From Mesorhizobium sp. Root102 (GTDB taxonomy: Bacteria; Pseudomonadota; Alphaproteobacteria; Rhizobiales; Rhizobiaceae): a DNA stretch of 64,000 bases. Below, piece after piece: positions 53,613 through 62,916 of this stretch (positions are counted from its first letter, which is position 1; every line of letters begins with the position of its first letter). Position numbers and translations under genes: made by a program. Where the stretch lies: NCBI RefSeq assembly GCF_001425625.1, contig NZ_LMCP01000001.1:63430-127429 (forward strand). Reading direction: 5' to 3'. A model generated the notes under the pieces. The model was not told where the DNA came from. It made no database searches and was given only the letters and a program-made list of their open reading frames with translations.

Positions 53613-54401
53613 ATGCTTGATCCAGAAAAGGCCAGGGCTGCGTCTCGGTTGTTGGTAGGCCATTGGGACAACGGCACCCGTCTCGACGCCATACCCCAGG
53701 AGTTGCGGCCACAAACGCGGAGCGAAGGTTACGCCATCCAGTCGCATGTGCTGGATCGCTCGGTGGCTCCGCTTTTCGGCTGGAAGATTGCCGCAACCAG
53801 TCTGGCCGGACAAAGGCATATCAACGTCGACGGCCCTATGGCAGGGCGTCTCCTTGCCGAAAAAGCGGTCGAGGTTGGCGGGACCGTTTCGCTGGCGACC
53901 AGCAAGATGCGCGTGGCCGAGATCGAATTCGCTTTCCGTTTCGGCCGCCAGTTGGCGCCTCGTCCGGCACCCTATGAAATCGCCGAGGTGATGGATGCCG
54001 TGGCGACCTTGCACCCGGCGATCGAAATTCCGGACTCACGGTATGAGGATTTCTGCGCCGTCGGGGCGCCACAGCTCATAGCGGACAACGCCTGTGCCAA
54101 TCTGTTTGTGATCGGCGAGGCTGTGGAAGACGATTGGCGCGACGTGGATCTCGCAAAGCACCCGGTGGTCGCTTTCGTTTCCGGAAAGTCGCAGCACAAC
54201 GGATCGGGAGCAGCCGTGTTGGGCGACCCTCGTATTGCACTTACCTGGATCGTCAATGAACTGTCGGGGCTGGGCATAGCACTGCAGCCGGGACAGGTGG
54301 TGATTACCGGCACCTGCGTGACGCCGATAAGTGTCGAGGCAGGTGACGAAGTCACCGGCGATCTAGGCAGGTTTGGTCGCGTCTCGGTGCGTTTTGTCTA
54401 G
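53613..54401 (+). CDS. 2-keto-4-pentenoate hydratase-type enzyme
   Basis: A 262-residue member of the fumarylacetoacetate hydrolase fold, MhpD group. SEGYAIQSHVL and FGWKIAATS are the N-terminal landmarks, AEIEFAF carries the metal-binding Glu pair, the EIPDSRYEDF loop follows, then GSGAAVLGDPR and ITGTCVTPISVEAGDEVTGD. MhpD-like enzymes hydrate 2-hydroxypenta-2,4-dienoate in meta-cleavage pathways; some relatives are decarboxylases. No ring-cleavage gene is near, so the pathway is unclear. It is monocistronic and converges on a LysE exporter with 31 nt between stops. Confidence 0.82.
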   Translation: MLDPEKARAASRLLVGHWDNGTRLDAIPQELRPQTRSEGYAIQSHVLDRSVAPLFGWKIAATSLAGQRHINVDGPMAGRLLAEKAVEVGGTVSLATSKMRVAEIEFAFRFGRQLAPRPAPYEIAEVMDAVATLHPAIEIPDSRYEDFCAVGAPQLIADNACANLFVIGEAVEDDWRDVDLAKHPVVAFVSGKSQHNGSGAAVLGDPRIALTWIVNELSGLGIALQPGQVVITGTCVTPISVEAGDEVTGDLGRFGRVSVRFV

Positions 54402-54432
54402 TGCGCTCGGTGCTGCCTCACCGCAACCTGCT

Positions 54433-55068
54433 TCAGAGATGCCCAAGGGATTGCAGGATCAGAACGCTTGAAAGACCGAGCAGCGCGATGCCGTAGAGCC
54501 GGGCGATCCACACTGCGTTCGGGCCGGCCAGAAGCCTCGCTGCCCGTGATCCAAGCGTGGCATAAAGCGTCAGGACGAAAACATCCGCCCCTGCGATGAT
54601 GGTTGCCAGGATCGCGTATTGCGTCGCGACCGGCTCGTTGCTGTCGACAAAGGACGGCAGGACGGCGGGAAAGAACAGCCATGCCTCCGGGTTTGTAACC
54701 GCCACCACGAAACAGCGAACCATGAGTGCCTTGGTCGAGCGAGCCTTGTCGGGAAAGCTTGGATCGAACGCATGGCGGGATCCGGTGGAGCTGCGTAGCG
54801 CGCCGACAGCGATGAAAAGCAGATAGAAGGCGCCGACCATCCTGACAGCTGAAAGGTAGAATTCCGAAGCCACCAGAAGCGCTCCCAAGCCAAGCGCCAC
54901 CGTGCAGATTAGGACGACGTCCGAGAGCACGACGCCGGCCATGCCAAAGAAGGCGTGCCTGACCCCGTAGCGTGATCCGTTAGTGATGGCGAGCACGACA
55001 TCCGGCCCCGGAACCGCCATCCCGAGCATCGATATGAAGGCAAACGTCACCAGCGGCAGGTTTTCCAT
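54433..55068 (-). CDS. LysE/RhtB-family amino acid exporter
   Basis: A 211-residue inner-membrane protein with about six helices. It has the family start (FAFISMLGMAVPGPDVVLAI) with the conserved PGPD, followed by GSRYGVRHAFFGMAGV and NPEAWLFF (the NPKA motif of the family). RhtB proteins export amino acids such as threonine, homoserine or lysine; substrate unknown here. Single gene on the minus strand. Confidence 0.88.
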   Translation of the reverse strand: MENLPLVTFAFISMLGMAVPGPDVVLAITNGSRYGVRHAFFGMAGVVLSDVVLICTVALGLGALLVASEFYLSAVRMVGAFYLLFIAVGALRSSTGSRHAFDPSFPDKARSTKALMVRCFVVAVTNPEAWLFFPAVLPSFVDSNEPVATQYAILATIIAGADVFVLTLYATLGSRAARLLAGPNAVWIARLYGIALLGLSSVLILQSLGHL

Positions 55069-55158
55069 GGCGCTGGATAGTGTGCCGGACGCAGACCTTC
55101 CGTGACGTCCTTCACATGGCGGTCGGGACTGTCGCAGATTTCCGTATGAATGGACCCG

Positions 55159-55968
55159 TTACGGTTGGCCGCCGCGCTGCCTGGCCACGAAACTGCGCAC
55201 CGCCAACACCAGCACCGTGATGATGATCAGGATCACCGACAGGGCCGCGATCGCCGGGTCGATGTTATCGCGCAGGCCCATCCACATCAGCCTGGGCAGC
55301 GTGATGGCGTTCACCGAGGTGATGAACAGGGTAACGCCGATTTCTTCCCAGGACAGCACGAAGGACAAAAGCGCTGCGGTGACGATGCCGAACTTGATGT
55401 TGGGTATGATGATGCGGGTGGCGCGCTCCCAGACAGTTGCGCCGAGGCCGCGCGCGGCGAGGTCGATGCGCCGGTCGAGCTGGCTGAGCGAGACCAGCAT
55501 CAGCACGGTGGCGAAAGGGACAGTCATCATCGAATGGGCCATGGCAACGCCAAGCCAGGTGTCGTAACCGAAAAATGAACTGAAACCCGAGATCGAGGTC
55601 AAAAGGAAGTAAAGCGTGATCGCCGAGACCACCGGCGGCACCACCATCGGCAGCAGCACGAAGCCGACGAGTGCCGCGGTGAAGCGCGGCTGGAACATCC
55701 AGACACCGAGACTGAAGCACAGCGCCAGCACGGTTGAAAAAGCGCTGCTGACGATACCGATGCGGATGCTGAGCAGGATCGATTGGAGCCAGCGTGGGTC
55801 CTCGATCAGCGCCCGGTAGTGGCGCAGAGACAGTTCGCCCGACGGCATCGCCAGCATGCGGCTCGGCGTCAGCGACACCGGGATGACGGCAAGCAGCGGC
55901 ATCAGCAGGAACAGCGCCACGAAGGCGGCGATGATCAGCGAGACGGGACCGGGGCGATAGGTCGGCAT
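55159..55968 (-). CDS. ABC transporter permease (PotC type)
   Basis: A 269-residue inner-membrane permease with about six helices. The cytoplasmic EAA loop reads AARGLGATVWERATRIIIP, the ATPase docking site. It pairs with the permease upstream, and the start codon overlaps that gene's stop by 1 nt. Together with the ATPase and binding protein it forms a spermidine/putrescine-type importer. Confidence 0.9.
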   Translation of the reverse strand: MPTYRPGPVSLIIAAFVALFLLMPLLAVIPVSLTPSRMLAMPSGELSLRHYRALIEDPRWLQSILLSIRIGIVSSAFSTVLALCFSLGVWMFQPRFTAALVGFVLLPMVVPPVVSAITLYFLLTSISGFSSFFGYDTWLGVAMAHSMMTVPFATVLMLVSLSQLDRRIDLAARGLGATVWERATRIIIPNIKFGIVTAALLSFVLSWEEIGVTLFITSVNAITLPRLMWMGLRDNIDPAIAALSVILIIITVLVLAVRSFVARQRGGQP

Positions 55969-56801
55969 CAGATCAACTGATTCGGTCTGACATAGCGGAA
56001 CAAAAGCGCCATCAGCGCGCCGACGAACAGCACCAGTACAACGCTGATCGCCGCGCCCAGGCCCCAGTCCGGGCTCTGGAAGATCCTGAGATAGATCAGC
56101 TCGGCAATCATGACGCTGCGGCCGCCACCGAGGATCGCCGGCGTGACGAAGAAGCCGAGCGAGAAGACGAACACGATCATCGCCGCGCCGATAATGCCGG
56201 AGCGTGTCATCGGTACGAACACCGTCCAGAAGGTGCGCATGCGGCTGGAGCCGAGCCCGCGCGCGGCCAAAAGCACGCGGTCGTCGAGGCTGCGCATGGC
56301 CGATGCCAGCGGGAAGACGGCGAAGGGAATAAGGAAATGCGTCATGCCGACGATGACGCCGAATTCGTTGCGCACCAGCGCCAGCGGTTCGGAAATGAAG
56401 CCGATCGCCTGCAGCCAGGTGTTGATCAGGCCGCGATTGGACAACAGCGCCACCCAGCCGAAGGCACGGGTCAGCACAGAAATCCAGAAGGGCACGAGAA
56501 TACAGAACTCTGCGATCAGGCGCTGTGCCGGGGTGCCGCGCACCCAGACGACGGTTATGGCGTAGGCAGCGGCCACCGAAACCACGGTGACAATTGCCGC
56601 GATGCGCAGCGTGCGGATGAACACCGACTGCACCAGATCGTCTGTGAGCAGCGCCTCATACTGGCCGAGCCCAGGGCTCGGCAGGGTAAAACTCCATTTG
56701 ACGACACCGAGGAACGGCCAGGCATAGGCCAGGACGAGAAACAGGAGCAGCGGCGCCATCAACAGCGCCGCGCCCATCCTGTCGGAGAGATAGGATCGCA
56801 T
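55968..56801 (-). CDS. ABC transporter permease (PotB type)
   Basis: A 277-residue inner-membrane permease of the spermidine/putrescine class with about six helices. The EAA loop is AARGLGSSRMRTFWTVFVP. It lies between the binding-protein gene (25 nt upstream) and the second permease (1-nt overlap). Substrate class is judged from the binding protein and permease type. Confidence 0.9.
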   Translation of the reverse strand: MRSYLSDRMGAALLMAPLLLFLVLAYAWPFLGVVKWSFTLPSPGLGQYEALLTDDLVQSVFIRTLRIAAIVTVVSVAAAYAITVVWVRGTPAQRLIAEFCILVPFWISVLTRAFGWVALLSNRGLINTWLQAIGFISEPLALVRNEFGVIVGMTHFLIPFAVFPLASAMRSLDDRVLLAARGLGSSRMRTFWTVFVPMTRSGIIGAAMIVFVFSLGFFVTPAILGGGRSVMIAELIYLRIFQSPDWGLGAAISVVLVLFVGALMALLFRYVRPNQLI

Positions 56802-56826
56802 GTCGACCCGATTACCCCGGCCCTGG

Positions 56827-57942
56827 TCAGGCCGAGATGATCTTGGTGTATTCGTCGAGCGCCGGCCCGTAGTTCTTGGCGTACCAGTCCATGTCGAGCG
56901 CGATCTGCTTCTTCATGTTCTCGGGGTCGACCGGATTGATGCGCTTCTTGTCGGCGGGGATCAGCGCGTCGGCTGCCGGATTGGCGGGACCCTGGCCGAG
57001 CTTGTCGAACATGACCAACTGCTTTTGCGGGTCCTGGGCGCTGGCGATGAACTTCATCGCAGCGTCCTTGCCGCCGGGGTTGTTCTTGAGCACAGCGAGT
57101 GCGCCGGGCGAGATCAGCCCCTGATCCCAGATGAACTTGATTTTGCCGCCCGAGTCCTGCTCGATCAGCGAAGCACGCGTCGACCAGACGATCGCCATCG
57201 AGGCCTCGCCATTGAGCAGCACGCTCTGGCTCTCGGCGCCGCCACCCCAATAAGCGACGACGTTTTCCTTGAAGGCGGCGATCTTGTCATGCGCGCGCTT
57301 GAGATCGAGCGGATAGAGCGACGCCGGCGCGACGCCGTCGGCGAGCAGCGCCGCTTCCCAGCTCGACACGCCCCATTTGTAGAGCGAGCGCTTGCCGGGG
57401 AATTTCTTCACGTCGAAGAAATCGGCCATGCCGGTCGGCGCGTCCTTGCCGTATTTCTCGGAATCATAGGCGATGACATAGGAGAAGAAGTAGGTCGAGG
57501 CGGCGTATTCCCAGCCAAAGCCCGGCCGCATCTTCTTCTTGTCGACGATTGCATAGTCGATCGGCTCGAGCGCGCCCTGGGCACCGAGCGTGATGGCCGA
57601 GAACGGGTCGACGTCGACGAGGTCCCAGGTCGGCGCGCCGCTCTTGAACTGCGCGGCGATGGCGCCTTCGGTCGGACCCGAACCGTCCATCTTGACGGTG
57701 ATGCCGGTGTCCTTGGTGAAGGCCTGGCCGTAGGCCGCGTCATAGGCGGTGATGGCGTCGCCGCCCCAGTTGACCAGCACCAGTTCCTTGGCCTGCGCAA
57801 AGGCACCGGTCGAGCGCAGCAGCATTGGCGTGCCGGCCAGCACGAGTGCCGCCAGCTGCGTGAACTGCCGGCGCGAGATCTCGCCGCGACCTGCCCTGGC
57901 GGACAGGCCCTCAATGGCTTGTTTTTTGGTGTCATGTGTCAT
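56827..57942 (-). CDS. ABC transporter substrate-binding protein, polyamine type, Tat-exported
   Basis: A 371-residue periplasmic receptor of the PotD/PotF class. The N-terminus has a twin-arginine signal (ISRRQFTQLAALVLAG, Arg pair at 24-25) cut near AFA-QA, so it is probably exported folded. The ligand domain begins KELVLVNWGGDAITAYDAAY; PTWDLVDVDP, VAYWGGGAESQS and ASMAIVWSTRA are family landmarks. The ATG at 57942 follows GGGGA; an earlier start would add 21 residues. PotD-type binding pockets vary, so polyamine or another amine is possible. Confidence 0.88.
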   Translation of the reverse strand: MTHDTKKQAIEGLSARAGRGEISRRQFTQLAALVLAGTPMLLRSTGAFAQAKELVLVNWGGDAITAYDAAYGQAFTKDTGITVKMDGSGPTEGAIAAQFKSGAPTWDLVDVDPFSAITLGAQGALEPIDYAIVDKKKMRPGFGWEYAASTYFFSYVIAYDSEKYGKDAPTGMADFFDVKKFPGKRSLYKWGVSSWEAALLADGVAPASLYPLDLKRAHDKIAAFKENVVAYWGGGAESQSVLLNGEASMAIVWSTRASLIEQDSGGKIKFIWDQGLISPGALAVLKNNPGGKDAAMKFIASAQDPQKQLVMFDKLGQGPANPAADALIPADKKRINPVDPENMKKQIALDMDWYAKNYGPALDEYTKIISA

Positions 57943-58011
57943 GTCAGTTCCCCTTTTTTGTCGTTGATAATACCGGAAAGCAGTGGTGCCGATATCTCGC
58001 CACACCGTTCG

Positions 58012-59106
58012 TCATTGTCCTCCATGCGGGAGGAGGAAACCCTTTTCCGCCGGCCAGGTGAGCCAGACTGAGTTGCCCTTGCTGAGTGCGGCGGCCGCGA
58101 CCTCGTTGGGCACCGAGACCGTGACCTTGGCGCCTTGCCGCGTCGTCAGGTCGAGCCGCGTCGCAGCGCCGAGATAGGTCGAGTTGGTGGCTGTCGCGGC
58201 GATGCCGTTCTCGCCGGCTGCCGCCTCACCCGATATCGACATGTATTCGGGCCGGATCGCCAGGATTGCATCGCCGCGCACCGCCTCGGCCTTGCAGCGC
58301 ATGCTGACCGCGCGGTCTTCGCAGAGGCCGGTCGAGCCATAGTCGGACGGACGCACGCCCTTCAGCGGCAGCATGTTGATCTCGCCGAGGAACTCGGCGA
58401 CGAAGCGGTTGTCCGGCCGGTCGTACACCTCGTCCGGCGCTCCGACCTGCAGCAGTTTGCCATGGTTGAAGATGGCAACGCGCGACGACAGCGCCAGCGC
58501 CTCGCTCTGGTCATGAGTGACGAAGACGAAGGTGGTGCCAGTCTCCTGGTGCAGCCGCTTCATCTCGGCCTGCATCTGGCCGCGCAAGCCCTTGTCAAGC
58601 GCGGAAAACGGCTCATCGAGCAACAGAACGCCCGGCTCGAACACCAGAGCGCGCGCCAGCGCCACGCGCTGCTGCTGACCGCCGGAAAGCTGCGCCGGCA
58701 GTTTTTTCTCGTGGCCCTTGAGGCCGACGCGTTCGATCATCTCACCGACCCGGCGCTTGATGTCGGCCGCCGATTTCTTGCGCACCTTGAGAGGGAAGGC
58801 GATGTTGGCTTCGACGCTCATATGCGGGAACAGCGCATAACCCTGGAACACCATGCCGGCGGCGCGTTGCTCGGCCGGCCGGTCGGTGATGTCGACGCCA
58901 TCGCTGAACAGCCGACCCTCGGTCGGCTGCACGAAGCCGGCAAGGATCATCAGGAAAGTGGTCTTGCCCGAACCGGACGGCCCGAGCAGGGTCAGGAACT
59001 CGCCACGGCCGATATCGAGCGACAGATTGTCCAGCGCTCGGAACGAGCCGAAGCTCTTGCCGATCCCGATTGCCTTGATCTCTGCGGCACGGCCGGGTTG
59101 CTGCAT
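58012..59106 (-). CDS. ABC transporter ATP-binding protein (PotA type)
   Basis: A 364-residue ATPase with Walker A GPSGSGKTT (42-50), signature LSGGQQQRVALARAL, Walker B VLLLDEPFSALD and the H-loop FVTHDQSEAL. The C-terminal ~120 residues are the TOBE domain of PotA/MalK proteins (DAILAIRPEYMSI). It is the first gene of the importer on the minus strand, 69 nt ahead of the binding protein. A 119-nt gap to the LysR gene should hold its promoter. Confidence 0.93.
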   Translation of the reverse strand: MQQPGRAAEIKAIGIGKSFGSFRALDNLSLDIGRGEFLTLLGPSGSGKTTFLMILAGFVQPTEGRLFSDGVDITDRPAEQRAAGMVFQGYALFPHMSVEANIAFPLKVRKKSAADIKRRVGEMIERVGLKGHEKKLPAQLSGGQQQRVALARALVFEPGVLLLDEPFSALDKGLRGQMQAEMKRLHQETGTTFVFVTHDQSEALALSSRVAIFNHGKLLQVGAPDEVYDRPDNRFVAEFLGEINMLPLKGVRPSDYGSTGLCEDRAVSMRCKAEAVRGDAILAIRPEYMSISGEAAAGENGIAATATNSTYLGAATRLDLTTRQGAKVTVSVPNEVAAAALSKGNSVWLTWPAEKGFLLPHGGQ

Positions 59107-59225
59107 ACTGCCCTTTCCCTAACGCTTGTCGAAATCGTAGGCAGGGTGCCGGCTCACCGCAACCGAATAGTTTTCGCGTGATCGGCAAATTTGATTCATC
59201 TATGGCGGGCTGGCCCGCCATGCCC

Positions 59226-60122
59226 TCAATACGGCCTGACCGGGTTCTCCGAAAGTTTCGACCTCAGCCATCCCGCGAAGGCGTCGAGCACGGGGTGCGC
59301 CGTCTTGGCATGCTCGGACACCAGGAAATAGGAGCGTGGCGATTTGATCGCGATGTCGAAGGGGCGTACCAGCCGGCCTTCGCTCAGCGCCCGGCGACTG
59401 GTCAGCTCGTCGCCCATGGCGATGCCCTGGCCGGCAATCGCCGCCGAAAAGACCAGGTTCATGTCGGAAAAGAAGATGCCGCCCTCTGTGTCGGGGTTTT
59501 CCACCTTGGACAGGGCCAGCCAGCGTGCCCAGTCCTCGGTATCGCCGAGATGGAGGAGATTGGCGCGCAAGACATCGGCTGGCTTCGAGAATCCACCGAC
59601 CTTGTTGAGCAGCGTCGGGCTGCACAACGGCGTGAAGGAAATCTCGCACAGAAGCTCGACCGCCCGGTTCGGCCAATTGCCGACACCAAAGGCGATGAAG
59701 GCATCGGCCTCGGCATTGCTGACATCATCCAGCCGCCGCGGCGTCAGGATACGCAGCGCGACATCGGGGTACATCTGCCGGAACTCGCCGATATGGGTGC
59801 ACAGGAACAACGAGGCGAAGCCCGGCGTGCAGCTGACGCTGAACGAGCCGCCAACGCCGGTGCCGGCATGGCGCGTCACCGCGTCGCCCAGCACGGTCAG
59901 CGCCTTGCGCACATCGCCGGCGTAGCGCTGGCCGCGCGGCGTCAGCGCCACGCCCTTGCCGATGCGTTCGAGCAGGTCGAAGCCGAGGTCGCGCTCCAGC
60001 AGGCGAAGCTGGTGGCTGACGGCGCTGCGGGTCAGGTGCAACTCGTCGGCGGCGCGCCAGACGCTGCCGTGGCGGGCGAAGCTGTCGAGCGCGCGCAGCG
60101 CTTGTGTCGATGGTATGCGCAA
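59226..60122 (-). CDS. LysR-family regulator (GcvA-like)
   Basis: A 298-residue LysR activator/repressor. The winged helix-turn-helix covers residues 1-60 (RAADELHLTRSAVSHQLRLLERDLGFDLLER). In parts of 20: RAADELHLTRSAVSHQLRLL, then LERDLGFDLLERI. The effector domain fills the rest. It begins with TTG at 60122; TGAGG lies just upstream and an in-frame stop follows 9 nt further. It is divergent from the M20 amidohydrolase (84 nt between starts) and lies upstream of the ABC importer on the same strand, so it may control both. Confidence 0.85.
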   Translation of the reverse strand: MRIPSTQALRALDSFARHGSVWRAADELHLTRSAVSHQLRLLERDLGFDLLERIGKGVALTPRGQRYAGDVRKALTVLGDAVTRHAGTGVGGSFSVSCTPGFASLFLCTHIGEFRQMYPDVALRILTPRRLDDVSNAEADAFIAFGVGNWPNRAVELLCEISFTPLCSPTLLNKVGGFSKPADVLRANLLHLGDTEDWARWLALSKVENPDTEGGIFFSDMNLVFSAAIAGQGIAMGDELTSRRALSEGRLVRPFDIAIKSPRSYFLVSEHAKTAHPVLDAFAGWLRSKLSENPVRPY

Positions 60123-60206
60123 GGAGCCTCAGGTGAACCGAATTTGCATGAGCCGGGAAAACATATCACTTTTTAGCGAACCGTTTCACTGCTTTCTTCT
60201 CATGCC

Positions 60207-61835
60207 ATGGAGAACCCGGTGGCCACCTCGGCGCAAACAACCGCCCTTGCCTGTCTCGACGGCATCCTGCCGTTGCTGTCCGCGTGGACACGCACCATCT
60301 TCGATTTCGGCGAGACCGCGTGGCGCGAGTATCAATCCGCCGCCTGGTATGTCGAGCGACTGAAGCGCGAGGGCTTTTCCGTCGAGGAAGGGTCCGGCGG
60401 CATGCCGACTGCCTTCTGTGCGCATTGGACGAACGGCGCCGGGCCGACCATCGGCCTGTATGCCGAATATGACGCCGTGCCCGGCAATTGCCAGGATGCG
60501 GCGACCGTCAAGCGCCCTCGCCCGGGCCTTGGCGACCAGGCCGGCGGCCACACCGATCCGCATTCCGGGCTCGGCATCTCAAGCCTTGGCGGGCTGCTGG
60601 CGACCAAGGCGGCGATGCAGCGGCACGGCATCCCGGGCACGCTGCGATTCACCGGCGAGCCGGCCGAAAAGGTGCGCGGATCAAAGCCGATCCATGCCGC
60701 CAAGGGCTACTATGACGGGCTTGCCGGCATGATCTCCTTCCATCCCTTCTACATGCTGCCGCTCTGCAACACGGCACGCTGGGACACGCATTGCGGCGCG
60801 GCCTATGCGATGATCTACCGCTTTGTGTGCGACGAACCCGAAAATTGGATTCGCGCAGGCGATGGCGCACCGATTCCGCAGTCGCATTCGGCGGTGCGCG
60901 CGCCCGGGGCCAATGACGCGCTTGCCATGATGTACATGGCCTCCAAGGCGCTGCGCGATTCCATGCTGCCGCATCAGGGCGGCTGGTCGATCAGCGAGGC
61001 GATCCTGACCGCCGGCCAGGCGACCGCCGACAATCTACCGGCGGGGCTCGCCGAGATTCAGTACATGATCCGCGTGCCGACGCTTGCCATGGCCGAGCAG
61101 GTCACCGCCATGCTCGACCGCAACGCGCAGGCTGCGGCAGCGATGAGCGGTTGCCGCACCGAGCGGCACTGGGTGTCGAAGTCACGGCCGGGGCTGGCCA
61201 ACCACGCCATGGCCGAAATCGCCTATGACGCATTGTCAAGCGTCGGGCCGCCGCGCTGGGACGAGACGGCGAAGGCAATCGCCCGCGAAATCCAGGTCAA
61301 TGCCGGCGGGGTGGCGACCGACGAACCGTTCATTGCCGAGATGGAGCAACTGATTGCGCCACAGGACGCCGAAGCGCTGCTGCGCCGCGACCTGCCGCCG
61401 TCGCAGCTCAATTCGACCTCCGACGACTACACCGACATGGGCTGGCATGCGCCGACGGCGCGTTTCTACGTCGCCCGTCCGGCGCTACGCTCCGCAAATG
61501 GCCACGTCTATCCGGCCTGGGTGATGAATGCGCTGGGCGGCATTTCGGCGACGATCGACCCGATGGTCATCTGCGCGGCGAAGACGGTTGCGCTGGCAGC
61601 CCTTCGCCTGCTGGAGGACAAAGGCGCCCGCGATGCGGCGATGGACGAGTTCGTCACCCGCACCGGCGGCGGCGTCGGCGGTTCGACCTGGATCGCGCCG
61701 CTCTGCGACTACGATCCGCCGATTGGATTTCGCTGGCCCGAATATGTCACCACCCCGCGCGGGCGCGACTGGTGGATACCGAGCAATCAAACACCCCAAG
61801 CCACCTCACGAGGAGCATCCCATGACCGTTCATGA
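60207..61835 (+). CDS. M20-family amidohydrolase, AbgB-like, with altered metal site
   Basis: A 542-residue metallo-amidohydrolase related to p-aminobenzoyl-glutamate hydrolase and other M20 aminoacylases. It should split an amide bond. LYAEYDAVPGN is the first metal motif. The usual GHxCGHN motif reads GHTDPHSG (H115, D117, H119), and the usual PAEE reads GEPAEKVRG (E151, E154, K155), so the ligand set differs from typical members. The dimerisation domain is in the middle and the C-terminal metal region near GWHAPTARFYVA. No signal peptide. The next gene starts 14 nt before its stop, so they are coupled. Confidence 0.8.
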   Translation: MENPVATSAQTTALACLDGILPLLSAWTRTIFDFGETAWREYQSAAWYVERLKREGFSVEEGSGGMPTAFCAHWTNGAGPTIGLYAEYDAVPGNCQDAATVKRPRPGLGDQAGGHTDPHSGLGISSLGGLLATKAAMQRHGIPGTLRFTGEPAEKVRGSKPIHAAKGYYDGLAGMISFHPFYMLPLCNTARWDTHCGAAYAMIYRFVCDEPENWIRAGDGAPIPQSHSAVRAPGANDALAMMYMASKALRDSMLPHQGGWSISEAILTAGQATADNLPAGLAEIQYMIRVPTLAMAEQVTAMLDRNAQAAAAMSGCRTERHWVSKSRPGLANHAMAEIAYDALSSVGPPRWDETAKAIAREIQVNAGGVATDEPFIAEMEQLIAPQDAEALLRRDLPPSQLNSTSDDYTDMGWHAPTARFYVARPALRSANGHVYPAWVMNALGGISATIDPMVICAAKTVALAALRLLEDKGARDAAMDEFVTRTGGGVGGSTWIAPLCDYDPPIGFRWPEYVTTPRGRDWWIPSNQTPQATSRGASHDRS

Positions 61836-62754
61836 CCGCATTGTCGCCGAGCCGTTTTCGCTGCAGCGCCGCAACCCGGCCGGCGGCACCAAGCCGCTGA
61901 CCGTCTGGGGCTTCGCCAACGAGACCGACATCCTGACCGACGTCCTGCTCGGCTCACCCAATTTCCTGCGCCATCTGTCGACCAGTTCGCTGTCGCGAAA
62001 GCATCTGCGCGAGGCGCCCTGCAACGTCCAGATCGCGCAGGCACAGCACAAGGACCTGGTCGCCGCTTACGAGCATTTCGGCGTCAACATCCACTGGCAC
62101 GAGCCGACGCCTGAGCTGCCGATGCAGGTCTATTCCCGTGATTCCAGCGTCATGACGCCCTACGGCGCTGTCATCACCGCGATGGCCAACTGGTGGCGGC
62201 GCGGCGAGAACTACGCCGCCATCCGCACCTACGAAAAGCTCGGCATCCCGATCTACGACATGGTCACGGCAGGTACGTTCGAGGGCGGCGACTTCAACGT
62301 CATCGAGGATGGCGTGGTGCTGATCGGCTGCGGCGGCGCGCGCACGCAGGAAGAAGGTGCGCGCCAGGTCCAGGCCTGGTTCGACAAGGAAGGCTGGGAA
62401 ACCCGCATCGCCTTCATCGACGAGTACTATGTCCATATCGACCTGATGGTGGTGCCGATCGCCGAAAAACTCACCGCGGTCTGCCTCGCCTGCACCGAAC
62501 CCGGCATTGTCGACTGGTTGAAGGGCAAGGGCCACGAGATCATCGACGTGCCGTTCCAGGACACGATGGCGCTCGGCTGCAACTTCATGTCGCTGGGCAA
62601 GGACCGGGTGATCGCACCAACCTCCAGCCAGACGCTGATCGGCCAGCTCAAGGCCCGCGGTTTCGAAGTCGCGGCCGTCGACATGAGCGAGATTTCCAAG
62701 ACCGGCGGCGGCATCCACTGCATGGCGCAGGCGCTGAAGCGCGAGCCGGCGTAA
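61822..62754 (+). CDS. Dimethylarginine dimethylaminohydrolase/amidinotransferase-family enzyme
   Basis: A 310-residue guanidine-modifying enzyme. The catalytic pieces are visible: RDSSVMTPYGA, EGGDFNVIEDG (E154-D157), H205 in VHIDLMVVP, and the nucleophilic Cys C300 in GGGIHCMAQ. The family comprises DDAHs, arginine deiminases and amidinotransferases, which attack a guanidinium carbon through the Cys. The ATG at 61822 follows AGGAG and overlaps the end of the M20 gene by 14 nt. Together they suggest stepwise breakdown of an amide-linked guanidino or ureido compound. Its substrate is not known. Confidence 0.88.
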   Translation: MTVHDRIVAEPFSLQRRNPAGGTKPLTVWGFANETDILTDVLLGSPNFLRHLSTSSLSRKHLREAPCNVQIAQAQHKDLVAAYEHFGVNIHWHEPTPELPMQVYSRDSSVMTPYGAVITAMANWWRRGENYAAIRTYEKLGIPIYDMVTAGTFEGGDFNVIEDGVVLIGCGGARTQEEGARQVQAWFDKEGWETRIAFIDEYYVHIDLMVVPIAEKLTAVCLACTEPGIVDWLKGKGHEIIDVPFQDTMALGCNFMSLGKDRVIAPTSSQTLIGQLKARGFEVAAVDMSEISKTGGGIHCMAQALKREPA

Positions 62755-62820
62755 GGGACTGCGACTCTCGCCGGTATCGAAACGGCGGGCGCGGCGCCTG
62801 CCCTGGACGGGTCCGTGGTT

Positions 62821-62877
62821 CCGATCCAGCGCGTTGTCCGATTTTCATGAGGATGGACAACGCCCGGGATCGGTTTT
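62821..62877 (+). terminator. Hairpin terminator after the DDAH-like gene
   Basis: GCGTTGTCC (62831-62839) and GGACAACGC (62855-62863) pair around a 15-nt loop. An outer pair CGATCC/GGATCG extends the stem across a 3-nt internal loop. TTTT follows. It fits a terminator, although a binding site for the next regulator is possible. Confidence 0.6.
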
Positions 62878-62916
62878 ACGAGTCAGCCCAACCAGCGGAG
62901 ATGTTCACGTCCCCCA

